Assembly: GCA_028564925.1 (NCBI GenBank)
Contig: CM053026.1
Coordinates: 135,732,031-135,796,030, forward strand
Length of the DNA stretch: 64,000 nt
Reading direction: 5' to 3'
Source of the DNA: Lithobates sylvaticus
Lineage: Eukaryota; Chordata; Amphibia; Anura; Ranidae
The notes under the pieces are model-generated. The model did not search any database. It saw nothing but the letters and a program-made list of their open reading frames with translations, and was not told the DNA's origin. Shown here piece by piece: positions 20,752 through 33,060 of this stretch (position 1 is its first letter; the number at the start of each line of letters is the position of its first letter). The position numbers were made by a program, and so were the translations under genes.

Positions 20752-23700
20752 TTGCCCCCCCACAAGGGGCAGCCTCCGGATGCCCAGGCGGCTTGCCTTC
20801 TCAGGGTGGGAAATCAGGTAAGTACGAACTAGCCGTTTTGCATGTAAGTTACTGTCTGGTTCCCAGGAATTACTTTCTGGACCGTACCCTTTCCATTTGA
20901 CCAAAAATTGTACTTGCCCATGTCTTCTTCTACAATTGAGGATAGCCTCCACCTCATATTCCTGGTTACCATCTACCAAAACAGGTTCAGGCGGGTCAGT
21001 TCCTCTGTCAGGGAAGGGATTAGGCACAGCAGGTTTTAACAAAGACACGTGAAATACCGGGTGAACTTTAAGAGAATCAGGTAAAGACAGTTCATAGGCT
21101 ACTTCATTAATTTTCTTCTTAACAGGAAAAGGTCCCATAAATTTAGGTGCAAGTTTCTTAGAAGGGCACATCAATTTGATATTGGATGTAGACAGCCATA
21201 CCTGATCTCCAGGTTGCAGAACCAGCTCCCCCCTTCTCTTTTGGTCGAAGTTCCTCTTGCTATCTGCCTGGGCCTTGGACATAGCTTCTTGTAGGACCTG
21301 ATTGTTGCGTTTGAGGAATTCCACTGTCTTCTGGACTGCCGGAACTGGGGATTCTGAAACAAAATCTGGTAAAAAAGTCAAGTGAAAACCATAATTGGCA
21401 AAGAAGGGAGATTGGTTTGTGGTTGAGTGGCTGGCATTATTGTATGCGAATTCCGCTAGAGGCAGCAGGGAAACCCAATTGTCCTGGGAAAAGGAAGTAA
21501 AACATCGGATATATTGCTCGAGGGTTTGGTTGGTTCTCTCTGTCTGCCCATTAGTCTGTGGATGATAGGCTGAGGAGAGAGAAAGCTCAATCTTCAAGAT
21601 TTCACAAAGTGCCTTCCAGAAGCGTGAGGTAAATTGTACCCCTCTGTCGGAGACTATATTTGTAGGTACTCCGTGTAGTCTGACGATCTCCTTAATAAAT
21701 ACACGGGCTGTCTCTGTAGCGGATGGGGTTCCCTTCAGGGGCACAAAATGGGCCATCTTAGATAGGCGATCTACCACCACAAAAATGGCTGTGCACCCCT
21801 CAGAGCGGGGTAGTTCGACTATAAAGTCCATAGAAATCATTTTCCAAGGTCTGTCTGGTATAGATAAAGGTTTAAGCAGTCCCCAGGCTCGGTTCTTTGA
21901 AGTCTTGTTCCGTGAGCAGATGGAGCAGGAGTTGACGTATCTTTCACAAAATTCCCTTAAATTAGGCCACCAGAATGTACGCTGTACAAGTTCACGAGTT
22001 TTCCGTACCCCGAAATGTCCTGCTAAGGGATGATCATGAAACAATGTTAGTACTTTAACTCGAATACATTCAGGGACAAAAATTTGACTTCCTTTCCATA
22101 GCAAGCCATCTCGAGATGTCAAGGTGGTTCCTGGAGGTCTTGGAGAGTGGGAAGAGGCTTCCTTGATTAAGGTTAAGAGATCTGTGTGTAAGAGCAAAAA
22201 ACTGTTTGTGGGTAGAATCGTGTCAGGAGCAGGTGAGTCCTTAGGGTTATCATGCATGCGTGACAATGCGTCTGGTTTGACGTTTTTTGATCCTGGCCGA
22301 TAAGTGATGTGGAAACAGAAGCGAGTAAAAAACAAGGCCCAACGAGCTTGTCGGGGTCTCAAACGTTTGGCAGATCTTAAATATTCTAAATTTTTATGGT
22401 CGGTATATATTAATACCGAGTGAGCCGCACCCTCTAACAGATACCTCCACTCCTCCAAGGCGGTCTTGATGGCAAGAAGCTCCCGATCCCCTACGTCGTA
22501 ATTTCTTTCAGCTGGGGATAACTTTCGGGAGAAGAATCCCACAGGGTGTATCAAATCCTCCTTACCCTGTCTTTGCGAAATGACCGCTCCCACCGCTACT
22601 TCGGATGCATCAACTTCTAATAAAAAAGGTAAAGATGGGTTAGGGTGACTGAGAATTGGAGCTGATGTAAAAAGTCTTTTAAGTCTCTCGAATGCCTCTT
22701 GAGCCTCCGTACTCCAATGAAACCTGACATGTTGTTGTGTCAACCGTGTAATAGGGGCTATGATGGCAGAGAATCCTTTGATAAATTTCCTGTAAAAGTT
22801 TGCGAAACCAATGAAACGTTGAATACCTTTTTTATCGACGGGTGCAGGCCAATCCAGAACAGCAGACACTTTTTGGGGGTCCATCTTGATACCGGTCGCG
22901 GATATTATCAACCCTAAAAACTGGATCTCTTGTTGCTCGAACTTGCATTTTTCTGCGTTTGCGTATAGTCCATGTAGGCGAAGGCGGCCCAAGACTCTGC
23001 AGACGTGTTCCCGGTGTTGGCTGAGGGATTCAGAAAAAAACAAAATATCATCCAAATAAACAATTACAAAAATATCTAAGAAGACCTTGAATACATCGTT
23101 AATCAGATGTTGAAACGTGGCAGGTGCATTACATAGACCAAAGGGCATGACCAGATATTCATAATGCCCGAACCTTGTTCGGAATGCCGTCTTCCACTCA
23201 TGCCCAGCCCGGATGCGGACCAGATTATATGCCCCTCTTAGATCGAGCTTCGTAAAAATAGTAGCAGACCTTAATTTTTGGAATAGTTCGGGTATTAAGG
23301 GCAACGGATAACGGTTCTTAACCGTAATTTTATTCAACTCCCGGTAATCTACACACGGGCGGAGAGTCTGGTCCTTCTTAGTCACAAAAAATATTCCAGC
23401 ACCAGCTGGAGATGTAGATGGGCGGATGAATCCTTTTTCCAGGTTTTCGTTGATGTAAATTTTTAGTGCTTCCTGTTCTTTCTCTGACAGGGGAAAAATG
23501 CGCCCAAAGGGAATTTCGGCCCCGGGTAAAAGTTCAATTGGGCAGTCATATGCCCGATGGGGTGGAAGAGAATCTGCTCCCTTTTTACTGAAAACATCGA
23601 GGAACCCATGATACGGTTCGGGTACTGATTGGCGTAGGTTCTGATCAATGTCCATGCAACATAAGGTGACAGAGGATTGGGTAGACTCATTTTGACAATG

Positions 23701-25097
23701 TTCTTGGCAGTAGGGGGACAAGAACCTGATTTCTCTGGTAGTCCAATTGATGGAGGGATTATGGGCCTGAAGCCAGGGAATGCCCAGGATGATTGGGAAC
23801 AACAGGGAAGAGATTACATCAAGGATCAGCAGCTCTTTATGCTGGAAGGAGGTGATGGCAGGTACGGGGAAAGTCTCTTGGGTCACCTGTCCGGAGCTGA
23901 TGCGGGAGCCGTCGGCCAAGAAGACTGAAAGTCGGTGGGTCTTATTCCGTAAGGGAATGTTGTGTTGGTTAGCGATGGCAGAATCAATGAAGCAACTGCA
24001 TGCTCCGGAATCAATAATTGCTTTAACTGGAATTGTTCTTCCTTGGAGCTGCAATGAGAGAGGGAGAGCAATGTGGGTTGTGTTAGCAGAAAGTGCTGAA
24101 AGACTGGTAGGAACAGAGGAAAAGCACTTACGCATCTTGACCGGACAGTTGCGCACGTAGTGTCCTGTTGTTCCACAGTACAGGCAGAGGTTAAGTTGAT
24201 GGCGACGTGTGCGCTCTTCCGGGGTTAAGGTGGGTCGAATCAGTCCCAACTGCATCGGCTCGGAGGCGTCCGGTGCAGGGCGGATCGGCTGGAAGTTGGG
24301 TGGTGGTAAGTAGCGGGCAGCCGGAATTGGAGCTTTAGCAGTCATCCAAGTCGGGCGATTATGTTGGTAGGCCCGTTCAGTGCGACGTTCCCGCAGGCGG
24401 CGATCGATCTGGATGGTTAGGGTGATTAAGGCCTCAAGAGTATCAGGTATGCCCACCCGGGCCAATTCATCTTTCAGTCCTTCTGATAAGCCCATGCGGA
24501 ACTGATGACGTAGAGCTGCATCATTCCATTGAGTGTCCGCACTCCAGCGTCTAAAATCTGAAATGTACTCCTCGGCCGCCCGGCGACCCTGCTGGAGTGT
24601 AGTTAAGGTGGCCTCCGCTGTGGCGACCCGTTCAGGGTCCTCATAAAGCTGGGACATAGCTTCAAAGAAGGCCGTCAGTGATTGAATCAAAACAGAGTCC
24701 TCTTCGAGAAGTCGGTGTGCCCAGATCTGTGGTTCTCCTAACAGTAGGGAGACCACAAACCCCACTTTAGTGGCTTCAAGTGAAAAAGTCCGGGGTTGCA
24801 GGGCGAAGTAAAGTCGACAAGCACTGCGGAAGGCCGGAATTTAGTTCGGTCCCCTGAAAACTTCTCAGGTATGGGGACCCTTGGCTCAGGTGGAAGCATA
24901 ACAACAGAAGGAGGGGAAGCAGCCTGAGCAGGGGCGGAAACAGACCCAGGAACCACGTGTATGGGGTTGATGATGTTCTGGACTTGCCCCTCCAATCTGG
25001 TGTAACCGTCTTGTAAGGATTTTACGGCTTGAGTGAGGGCTGACAGGTGTGAACAGATATCTGTCATGGGAAGGGTCTCTCCTGCAGGCTCAGTCAT
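20695..25097 (-). pseudogene. Gag-Pol of G2 (fossil)
   Basis: Same domain set and order as G1: Gag with CCHC, protease DSG, reverse transcriptase YLDD, RNase H, integrase D-D-E and chromodomain. It begins at the ATG next to the primer site and again runs into the 3' LTR. There is about one break. Scattered amino-acid differences from G1 indicate that both derive from a recent common source. Confidence 0.88.
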
Positions 25098-25098
25098 G

Positions 25099-25108
25099 GC
25101 TGTGTTGT
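25099..25108 (-). promoter_or_regulatory. Self-complementary primer-binding site of G2
   Basis: The minus strand reads ACAACACAGC next to the LTR end, complementary to GCTGTGTTGT in its own LTR at 25,612-25,621. Same design as G1. Confidence 0.7.
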
Positions 25109-25110
25109 AC

Positions 25111-25813
25111 TGTTACGTACCTGGACGTAGAGCCTGACTTGTAGGAGGAGACCTCTCATACAGCGCTGGTTCACGTGCCACTGGAGATGGGGACAGTGGT
25201 GACGTGAGCACAGTGGGGTAGGAGTGCCTGGTTTGTAGAGGAAGGTGTTGGAACCAACAGGGAGGTCCTCCAGCAATGTCCGTATGCGGATGGCAGGATG
25301 TAAGACTGCAGCTGTAGGTGGTTGAAGCAGGATACCAAGAACCAGGCAACAGGTGGATCAAACAAGTGGGAATCAGCAGAGCAAGGTCAGACAGTCCAGT
25401 TGGCAACAGCAGATCAATCAGATGATAGGAGCAGGCAATGGCAGAGTCGGTAGGCAGGCTGGAGTCGGTAACCAAATGTAGCAAGGTCAGGCAGGCCGGG
25501 TCGGGTAGGAGAAAGTAGAGTAGTCCAAACAGAGCCGGGTCGGTAACGGGAGATCACAGGTTCAGGTTTCAAATCAGGTTTTTCGGGTGGCTGACAAGCA
25601 GGAAGCTTAAGACAACACAGCACTGGCTGAGTGTCACTGCTGGGCTTTTAAAGCCCGTTTTGGCGCCAATTGCGTTCCCGCGCATGCGCACATGCACGCG
25701 CGCGCCCGCCGCGCACGCTAACGCGCACGCGCACGCTAACGTGCACGCGCGTGCGCCCGCCGCGCACCTATGTGCGCACGGAAGGCCCGGAAATGCCTGG
25801 AACGTTCTTGACA
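25111..25813 (-). repeat. 5' LTR of G2
   Basis: About 703 bp with TG...CA ends on the minus strand. The GC tract differs in length and interruptions from both G1 LTRs; the rest is nearly identical. Confidence 0.9.
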
Positions 25814-25891
25814 GGCAGCCAGAAAAAAATGAAAACGGGCTCCACGTTTTAACGCTATGCGGAGACAGTTTTTCCGTTTTTTCTGACTGCC
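25814..25891. repeat. 78-bp hairpin at the LTR border
   Basis: GGCAGCCAGAAAAAAATGAA and its imperfect inverse ending CCGTTTTTTCTGACTGCC flank a short loop. It may be a tiny MITE. It touches the G2 LTR exactly. Confidence 0.5.
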
Positions 25892-26435
25892 ACAAGATTC
25901 ATCTTTGAAGTTACAGAATGCTGTAAGGAGGCGACAATTGGAGCCGATTGGTGGATTTTCTGGTCACGGAGACCATTTACGCCTATTTGGCTCCTCTTGT
26001 TATATGACACTGAGGGTCAACTTCATTCGGTGAGTGGGGACCTTCACTTAACTTCCACGAGGTGTTTGCTTGGGAGCACAGTGAATAGGACTTATGAACA
26101 CTATTTCACATGTTTTTGTGTTTTTTATGTGTTTTGTGGTTAATGCTAAATTGTTGATGTTATTTATCCACGCCGGAGAGGTTGTACTCAGAAGTATCAA
26201 CGCTAGAGACCCGCTGGATCCATGAAATCAATATTTCTGTCACTAATGGATTACATTTTGATTTAGGCATAAAATTTGGCTACCGCCAGGTATCTTTGAA
26301 TGGGATGTCTATTGGATTAGCATTATACAGAGTTTGTCGTATAATTTCTAATTCATTTGAGTTTAATTGATCTAATGTATTGGATACGAAATGCTGTTAC
26401 TGTATTTACCACTACTACAGCATATAAATCAGCAT
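25892..26435. other. Unique flank between D' and G2
   Basis: About 540 bp with no counterpart beside the left arm. It is the natural continuation of D past the point where G1 cuts the left arm (TAATATAATGCTG reads through uninterrupted). No gene is recognised. Confidence 0.5.
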
Positions 26436-27300
26436 TATATTACCATTTTTCCCTTTTGGGTTTAATTTATCTACACAACCTGATCGATATTAGAGGCTTT
26501 GGTCTTGAAGAAAATGGGGGCTTCGGAAGTTCCGGTTTACCGTTGTTCAATTTCTGCCGACGGAGTTGGTTACTTAAGAGCCAGACTTGTTGACGTTAGA
26601 TGGTGATGTAGCCCATGAGGACGTGCATGTGTGCAAAATGTATTGGGAGGGGCCTACATGCTGAGGTCATGCCGCCATTTTGTAAGTCTGGTCATCTTGT
26701 TGTTTTGCTTATTGTTATGATATATTGTGCTGCAGCGATTTTATATATATATTTTTAATTTTGGTAATAAAATACTAAACTATATCTTACTTTCTGAGCT
26801 GGTGGTGAGCTTTTTATATGTAGTCCATTGGTACCCTTAATGGGAATTTTATGCCGAGAACAAGAGGAAGCTGGGAAGATTGCCTGCTAAGGAGATCATA
26901 CTAGGGCTTTCATACTACATATTTCTGGTGAGTGCATAATTGGTGGAGGCTTTACTATCACTGGATTCTCCGTGGCACCTAAAGGAGTTTGTTGGTTTTA
27001 CATTTCATAGTGTGTTCTATTTTATCTCTTGTGAGTGCATAGTGGAACAGAGCCCAAGCATTCATTGGGGTTTCTACACGACACCCCACTTCAGACACAA
27101 TTTCACTTGAGACTTTTTCACTACAACATCATTTGGACTATACATTTGGACTTATTTTTTTTTTTCATTATATTATATTTCTATTTGCATTTTGAATTAA
27201 GCGCTTCACTTAAACAGATTGAGTTTATTTACAAAGTTTTGAACAGTCACCTTTTCTGCCAGCGGCTTTATTGTTCTGGGTGCTCACTATATCATTTTTT

Positions 27301-27302
<2 letters not shown>

Positions 27303-27344
<42 letters not shown>
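27303..27344. repeat. (AT)n microsatellite in D'
   Basis: Counterpart of the run at 8,021-8,061. Confidence 0.95.
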
Positions 27345-27347
<3 letters not shown>

Positions 27348-29239
27348 AGCCCAAGGACATTCATGTAGATACCACTGAGACAATTTCAATTATCTGGGAA
27401 TCTGAAGCTGGAGATGGAAGGTAGGAGACAGACAATGGGCACATGCAGGGAGCCAAGGACCTTTGTGAGCTGGATTGTAATTCAGTTAGTATCCATTTGA
27501 ACCTTTTCTACATTTGTAACTGACACTATCTGGGAACTGGCAGGGAGGAAACGCACAGATGTTAAGGAACAGAATCTGATGATAGTAATCGCTGTACCAT
27601 CAGTTCTGTCAAGCATTATTTATTGAAGTCTGAAAGAAATCATTTAAACTGTGTTTCTGTGTTTTTTTGGTATTATTTTCTCCTAGTAAAAATGACAAGA
27701 AATTTTTATTTCACTAAATGAACTTGTCGCTCAAAAATTCATCTGTTACCAGCCTTCAGCAGTTCTTAGAGCAATGACCACCTAACCTGTGAACGTGGAG
27801 TCAAGTAGTCATTTGGAAGGTTTTAGACACTGCATTCTGCACAGTGCACACACCTAATATTACTTACAAAATGATGTGTACCTAGATAGGCATGATTGCG
27901 TATGTCTATCAGTAAGACAGCCCAGATAGCAGCCTTATCCCTCTTGTATGCCTTTGTGCAAGCAGCAAATACTAATTGGGTGCTAGTGCTTGCCCTCCCT
28001 CTCCAAGTGTGACTTTAATGTGCAGCGGATTGAGAGAGTTTAATAGCAAGATAAATCAAGAAAGGTACACTAGTTGCATCTAACAATACAAAAAAAATAA
28101 GTATAGGTATAGTATAGTAAATAGGCTGTTCGCTTTGCAAGGTGATTTTCACTTTGTAAGGGAATCTTGTCTTAGCTTAATGAATGTGGTAAAAATTTAC
28201 TTTGCAAAAAAATACACGATCACATGCAAGAAAAACAATATTTTTCCTTGAATGTAATTTGATGGTGGAGGTCAGAAGAACTTAATTTCTTTCACTAGGC
28301 TGAAGGAACGTTCCCTGGCAAAGCAAAAATTCCCTTGAAAAGTTAATAGCCTATTTCCTTTTAGTAAATCAAGCCCAAAGGTGATCTGTCCATAGCTCAG
28401 CTTTAAGATAAAATTATCTGCTCAGGATTAAATAAAAAGGAAAAAATGTATTTCATACACATAGCGTAAAAACTATAAAGGTAACTCCTTCTAAATTGCT
28501 TCCATAATATTTTATTGTTCATTCTTTTACAAACTAATTCTAGGACAAAATGCAATGCCACATCAATATAGAATAGGGCTTCTAGTCTTTAAGCAATTTT
28601 ATTGTTGTAGCCATTACTTAGTTAAATGTAAGCAGCCTTTGAAATTGCCCTCTAGCGAAAGTCAGTAGCATGCATTGTGTACTACAGAATGGATGTCATT
28701 CTTCATGACAACAGGGAATTACTTGTGTCACAGTGTCAGCAAATTACTTGATAATGTTGTTGCTTAATAAGAAACCTTACACAGAATTAAGGCAAACATG
28801 TCTCTTTTGCTAGATGCCATAAATTGCATAATCACAAATAAAAATATCATAGATGAAAAAAATAAAAATAAATCTAAAATGCTACCAGAATTAAATGAAT
28901 TATTTCATAAAGTTACACTATTACATGGTAATCTATTAAAAATGTCATTGTGGTTTTCTACTCTCATGGTTCTGTCCAGGATACTGCAGAATAATTTCAT
29001 CATAAATATATTATTGTTAGACTTGGGTTACATACCTACTGCCTTTTTCAAACTTTTCTTTTTTCTTATTATGACTACAGACATGCACAAAATAATATAC
29101 TCTAATACATTCAAAAACAACTGAAGGGCGATTGAGTATGTGATTGTTGAAACAGATAAATATGTATACACTTTTAAAGAAACTGTAACTGTTCACAGTG
29201 TTAAGTTACATTATATGAACTAAGTGCTACGAGATATAG

Positions 29240-29640
29240 TCATAGTTTCAAAGTTGGTAAGGTTGAATAAAAACACTAGTTTATCCAGTTCAACCTGTGT
29301 TTGTGTGTATATATGTCAATGTCGATAATTATTTCCCATATCCCTGTATATTGTGTTCACTAAGATGCACACCCATGACTCTTTTAAAACTAAAAATACT
29401 TCCTGCTGACACCACCAATTGTGGAAGAGAGTTCTACATCTTTACCGCCCTGATGGTGAAAAACCTCCTATGCAGCTTAAGGTTAAAATGCTTCTCCCCC
29501 AATCTCATTGTGTGGTCCAGTGTCTTCTTACACTCTGAGACTGAATAGTTTCCTAACTACACTGGGATCACCATTGAGGTATTTGTATATCGCTATCATA
29601 TCCCCTCTCAATTGTCTCTTCTCCAGGGAGAATACATTTA
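29240..29640 (-). pseudogene. L2/CR1-type LINE 3' fragment in D'
   Basis: Inverted duplicate of the fragment at 5,725-6,125, with the same GGTTGAACTGGATAAACT-type tail. The plus-strand open frame across it is antisense and not a gene. Confidence 0.65.
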
Positions 29641-29995
29641 GCGCAAGTTTAGTCCTGTGATATTTATTATATATTTAAGTCTAGGAAACAACTAAGTACC
29701 TGTGGAGAGATAGGAGCTGGCAATTAGCCGACAGCTGAGCGACCAGCTCAGAGAAGGAAGGTCTGAGCCCAGCCCTGACAATATACCATAGTTGTTAGAC
29801 TCTAACTTTCACACTGACTAAATAATATACACTAATTTGGGTTAGATTAACAAAAAAAGGCAGAAGACTCCATTTTGGGCTAAATTTATGAAGAAAGATT
29901 ATTTCTTTGCAAAATTTAATAACAGTAACTAAGAAAAATTAGTTTTTTTTTTGTTTTTTTTTAATTTCTGTATTTTTTCATTTACATAGCAAAAC

Positions 29996-30735
29996 TGGAA
30001 AGTGGCCCAAAGAATGTGAATTTCCAATACTCAGTCCTTTTTATGATTATTTATTCAAATTAGAAGCAAAGTCTTTCAATAAAGGGTAGATGGTTAGAGA
30101 TGAGTTCAGGTACCTGGTACTGCGGTTTTAAGATCTATTTTAGATCAAGAAGGCAATGGTTCCACTCTCTAGATCCAGCCACCACCGGATAAGCCCCTCT
30201 CACTGGACCTAGCAGCTGGTGGGTTATCTAACACAGTCTTTGCCACAGACTTGTGAATTTGAACTTAAGCGTCACTGAGAAATTTAAGAATACTTCCATA
30301 CAATACCAGTCTCTGTCAGCCGAACCGGTGGTACTGTAGGTATAGTGATCTGGATTGTGTCCTTCAACTGAGCCTCCAGGCTCCTTCAGAGATAGCAGCC
30401 TTGTGCACGGTCTTCTCTTGAAAGAGTCCTCCTCTGGGTCCTACAGTTTCTGGGCCTCTCCCTTCAGACCAGACCATCCCTGGATCATTAGGTCCAGAGA
30501 TTCACTCAGGCCTATGGCTGGTTTCGAGCAATAGGTGACATTCAATGCATCCAGCTAAGCTGCGTTTCTACTCTTGCCGGTGGTGACAGCGACACCTGCG
30601 GTCAAGGAGAACCCAGTGCAACCCCGCTGGACTGGTATAGAAACCAGTAATTTTCGAGAAATTAGCCTGAAGCCCAACTTCAAAACTTCATTTTGACAAA
30701 ACAATAGCACCTGCTCATCAGGAGCCAGCGCTACA
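29996..30735 (-). repeat. LTR-like repeat in D'
   Basis: Inverted duplicate of 4,630-5,368; reads TGTAGCGCTGG from 30,735 leftward. Confidence 0.55.
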
Positions 30736-30903
30736 GTTATATTTTACGTTCAATGTGATGCAAAACTAAAGGCACAAAAAAAGTAAAACAGTCCAGTTAT
30801 CCACTTTACATATTACAGTACCATGAGGTTATCAAATACAGGAAAAGGCACATGTGGGATATCAGCTATGATCAGGTGTATGGCAAAACAACGTATAAGA
30901 AAT

Positions 30904-31301
30904 ATATATATCCAAAGAAAGATGATGTAGAAAAACCTTTCTCTATCTCAACTACACAAATGAAATGTAAAGAGAGAACAGGAATAAGCTTCATAACCCC
31001 ATGCTAAATGATCATACAGACTTGGAGCAAACAGAACTAAGGAAAATAAAAAATAAAAGAGGGGGGTGTGGCCTTGGTTGGAGTCCATAGTGCAGAAGAT
31101 GTATGCTCACCCTTGCAAATACACACAGCCACGCTTCAGCCCTCTATCTCCTTTGTGCAGGCATACTCTACCTGGGTGAGTGACTCTATCTCTGCTGCCT
31201 TCTCTACACAACCAGACCCTCACTCATCTCAGGGCTCCCCTCCTGGTTCAGAGAATGGCAATTATTCCATTCCACCCCAGAAGGAACCTACACTGGCACA
31301 C
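30904..31301. other. Spacer with a stray LTR tail of the A family
   Basis: AT-rich flank, then 31,071-31,128, which matches the last part of the A-family LTR (minus strand). About 170 bp of other sequence follows before the real 3' LTR of A' at 31,302. The stray tail suggests an older A-family insertion. Confidence 0.5.
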
Positions 31302-31813
31302 TGTAAGGGCTTACCTTGGTTGGAGTTCGCAGTGAAGGGGGCTTGACAGGGAATTTACCAAAGGATTGTCAAGGTGAAGCTGTAGTCAGGGATTCCAGAA
31401 GTCAGAGTTAACGATGAACAGAGCCAGGATCAGAAGCCGGGGTCAGACTTGGAGCACTGCAACTTGAAAACTTGAACACAGGAACCTTTGGCAATACAAG
31501 AGACAATGAACTGACCCAGCCCTCAGAGTGAGGCAGTGTTTTCTACCCAGCTGATTTGATAAACTGCCTCAGCTGAACCAGGAGTGACAGATACTAATTG
31601 CAAAGCAAGGTCCAGATATAGCCCTCAGTACTGCATGCAGGACAAAGCAATGCTGTAAACCAGGCTGAATAATGAACTGAGGTGTGGCTCAGAGGCAACA
31701 CAACAGGAGCAGTAAACAGAAAGTCATAGGTTCAATACCTCCTTGAGCTACTTGGAGCGTGACCACACCTGGCTGTTTGCATGGCACGGTAGGAACTGTG
31801 ACAGTCCCCCTCC
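31302..31813 (-). repeat. 3' LTR of A'
   Basis: It starts TGTCACAGTT on the minus strand next to a purine-rich tract (GCGGGAGGGGGAC, 31,814-31,826) and ends CCCTTACA. It is somewhat shorter than the 5' LTR. Confidence 0.82.
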
Positions 31814-31829
31814 CGCTTAGAAATGCCAT

Positions 31830-33060
31830 CTGGGTGTAAACAGGTAGTTTGTCATAGGCATATGTACCAACAGTAGTGTTAGAAGACCTTTCCTTTGGGC
31901 ATTGTTGCTTTAGAAGTTCTTGCAGGGGAGACATTCGTCGCTTGCAAAGCTTTTTCATTCATCTCCAGTTCCTGCTTACAGACTATGGTGCCATTCGAGG
32001 CATACGTGCAGTCAGGTGGTAAAACTTCCTTGGCAGGACAGAATGATGTTACTGCACTTACCACTATGGGATAACTACAGGAACTGGTTTGTTGTCAGAA
32101 GGTTGCATAGTTGCCTCTAGACCAGATGGTAGGAGCTTCTCAGGGGTATTGGTGACGGATTCTTGAGGGTCACCGGTATCGTTAACCACTATAGTCTGGG
32201 TACCCACTTGTGTCATTGAACGTGGACAGGTCTTACAGCAACCTTGGCAGTTTACAGGCTGATAAGCAGGGGTAGCAGGATGAATACTAATAGTACCTAC
32301 TTGAAGATCCTTTGGCCAAGGTGGGCGAGTTGGGCAGAGAGAGATAAAGTGCCCTCTTTCTCCACAATAGAAACAAAGACCACAGCCTCTCCTCCGCTCT
32401 CTTTCACCTTTAGACAACTTGGACCGGATGGCTCCGATCTCCATGGGTTCAACATCTTCCAGTGTAGGTGTGTGTATATCCTCAGGAGTGTCTAGGCTTT
32501 GTGGGTTTAGAGCTTCATGGCTTGGCACGTACTGGAAAGACATGGAGTCATATCTGTACAGGGTATTCCTGTCCCTGGGTCCCCATAGGCCACGGGAACT
32601 AGGAGCAGACTTGGGAACCATGGTTTTCTTTGAAACTGTAATGTGAGAGTCCAGAGCAAACATGAAGGCTTCCCAGCTGTCCAAGACTGGACCCCTTTCC
32701 TGTAGTAGCTGATGTTTTGATTTGCCCAGTGAGCAGGTTGATAGTAGCGCAAACCTTTATATAATCGGTGGCATATGACCTAGGCTTAATAGCAAACAAC
32801 AGCTCGTAATCCATCCTAAAACACAAGAAGGATGCACGGTTACCATCAAACTTCTCTGGCATCACAACAAATGGTTGAGGACATGCTGGTTTCGGGGCTG
32901 GGCGTACTGTAGTTTTAAACAGAACTTCTTGCTGCAGCTCCGAAACGGTCTGGCCCAGGCTGGAGACTTGCTGAGCAAGGGAGGTGAGCATCTTGTACAT
33001 CTCTGCGGACTCCATGATGGTCAGTTCATTATGTAAGGGCTTACCTTGGTTGGAGTCCAT
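31830..33060 (-). pseudogene. Gag remnant of A' (fossil)
   Basis: The frame opens in the LTR with M-D-S-N-Q-G and continues through the primer site. Visible parts are a coiled-coil-like segment (SLAQQVSSLGQTVSELQQEV), a capsid-like region (PEKFDGNRASFLCFR) comparable with PEKFSGDRTKFRAFR of G1, and a CCHC knuckle ([14 protein letters not shown]). A Ser/Pro/Thr-rich tail follows. No protease or other enzyme motif is present. It is broken in a few places. Confidence 0.78.
33019..33030 (-). promoter_or_regulatory. Self-complementary primer-binding site of A'
   Basis: The minus strand reads AATGAACTGACC directly after the LTR. Its complement is at 33,315-33,326 inside the LTR, 29 bases after TATAAAA (33,349-33,355). 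Confidence 0.7.

Larger units (their letters stand above)
20443..25813 (-). mobile_element. Chromodomain Ty3/gypsy element G2 (broken, inverted twin of G1)
   Basis: Same family as G1 and about 99% alike by eye, on the opposite strand. It has a full 5' LTR, gag-pol and a partial 3' LTR. It is broken, with about one break in the coding part. Its 5' flank differs from that of G1, so G1 and G2 are either separate insertions or were separated by later rearrangement. Confidence 0.9.
26436..30903 (-). repeat. Segment D', right arm of the inverted duplication
   Basis: Reverse complement of 4,462-8,928, about 97-99% alike by eye and one base longer. It contains the matching (AT)n run (27,303-27,344), LINE 3' piece (about 29,240-29,640) and LTR-like repeat (29,996-30,735). 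Confidence 0.92.
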
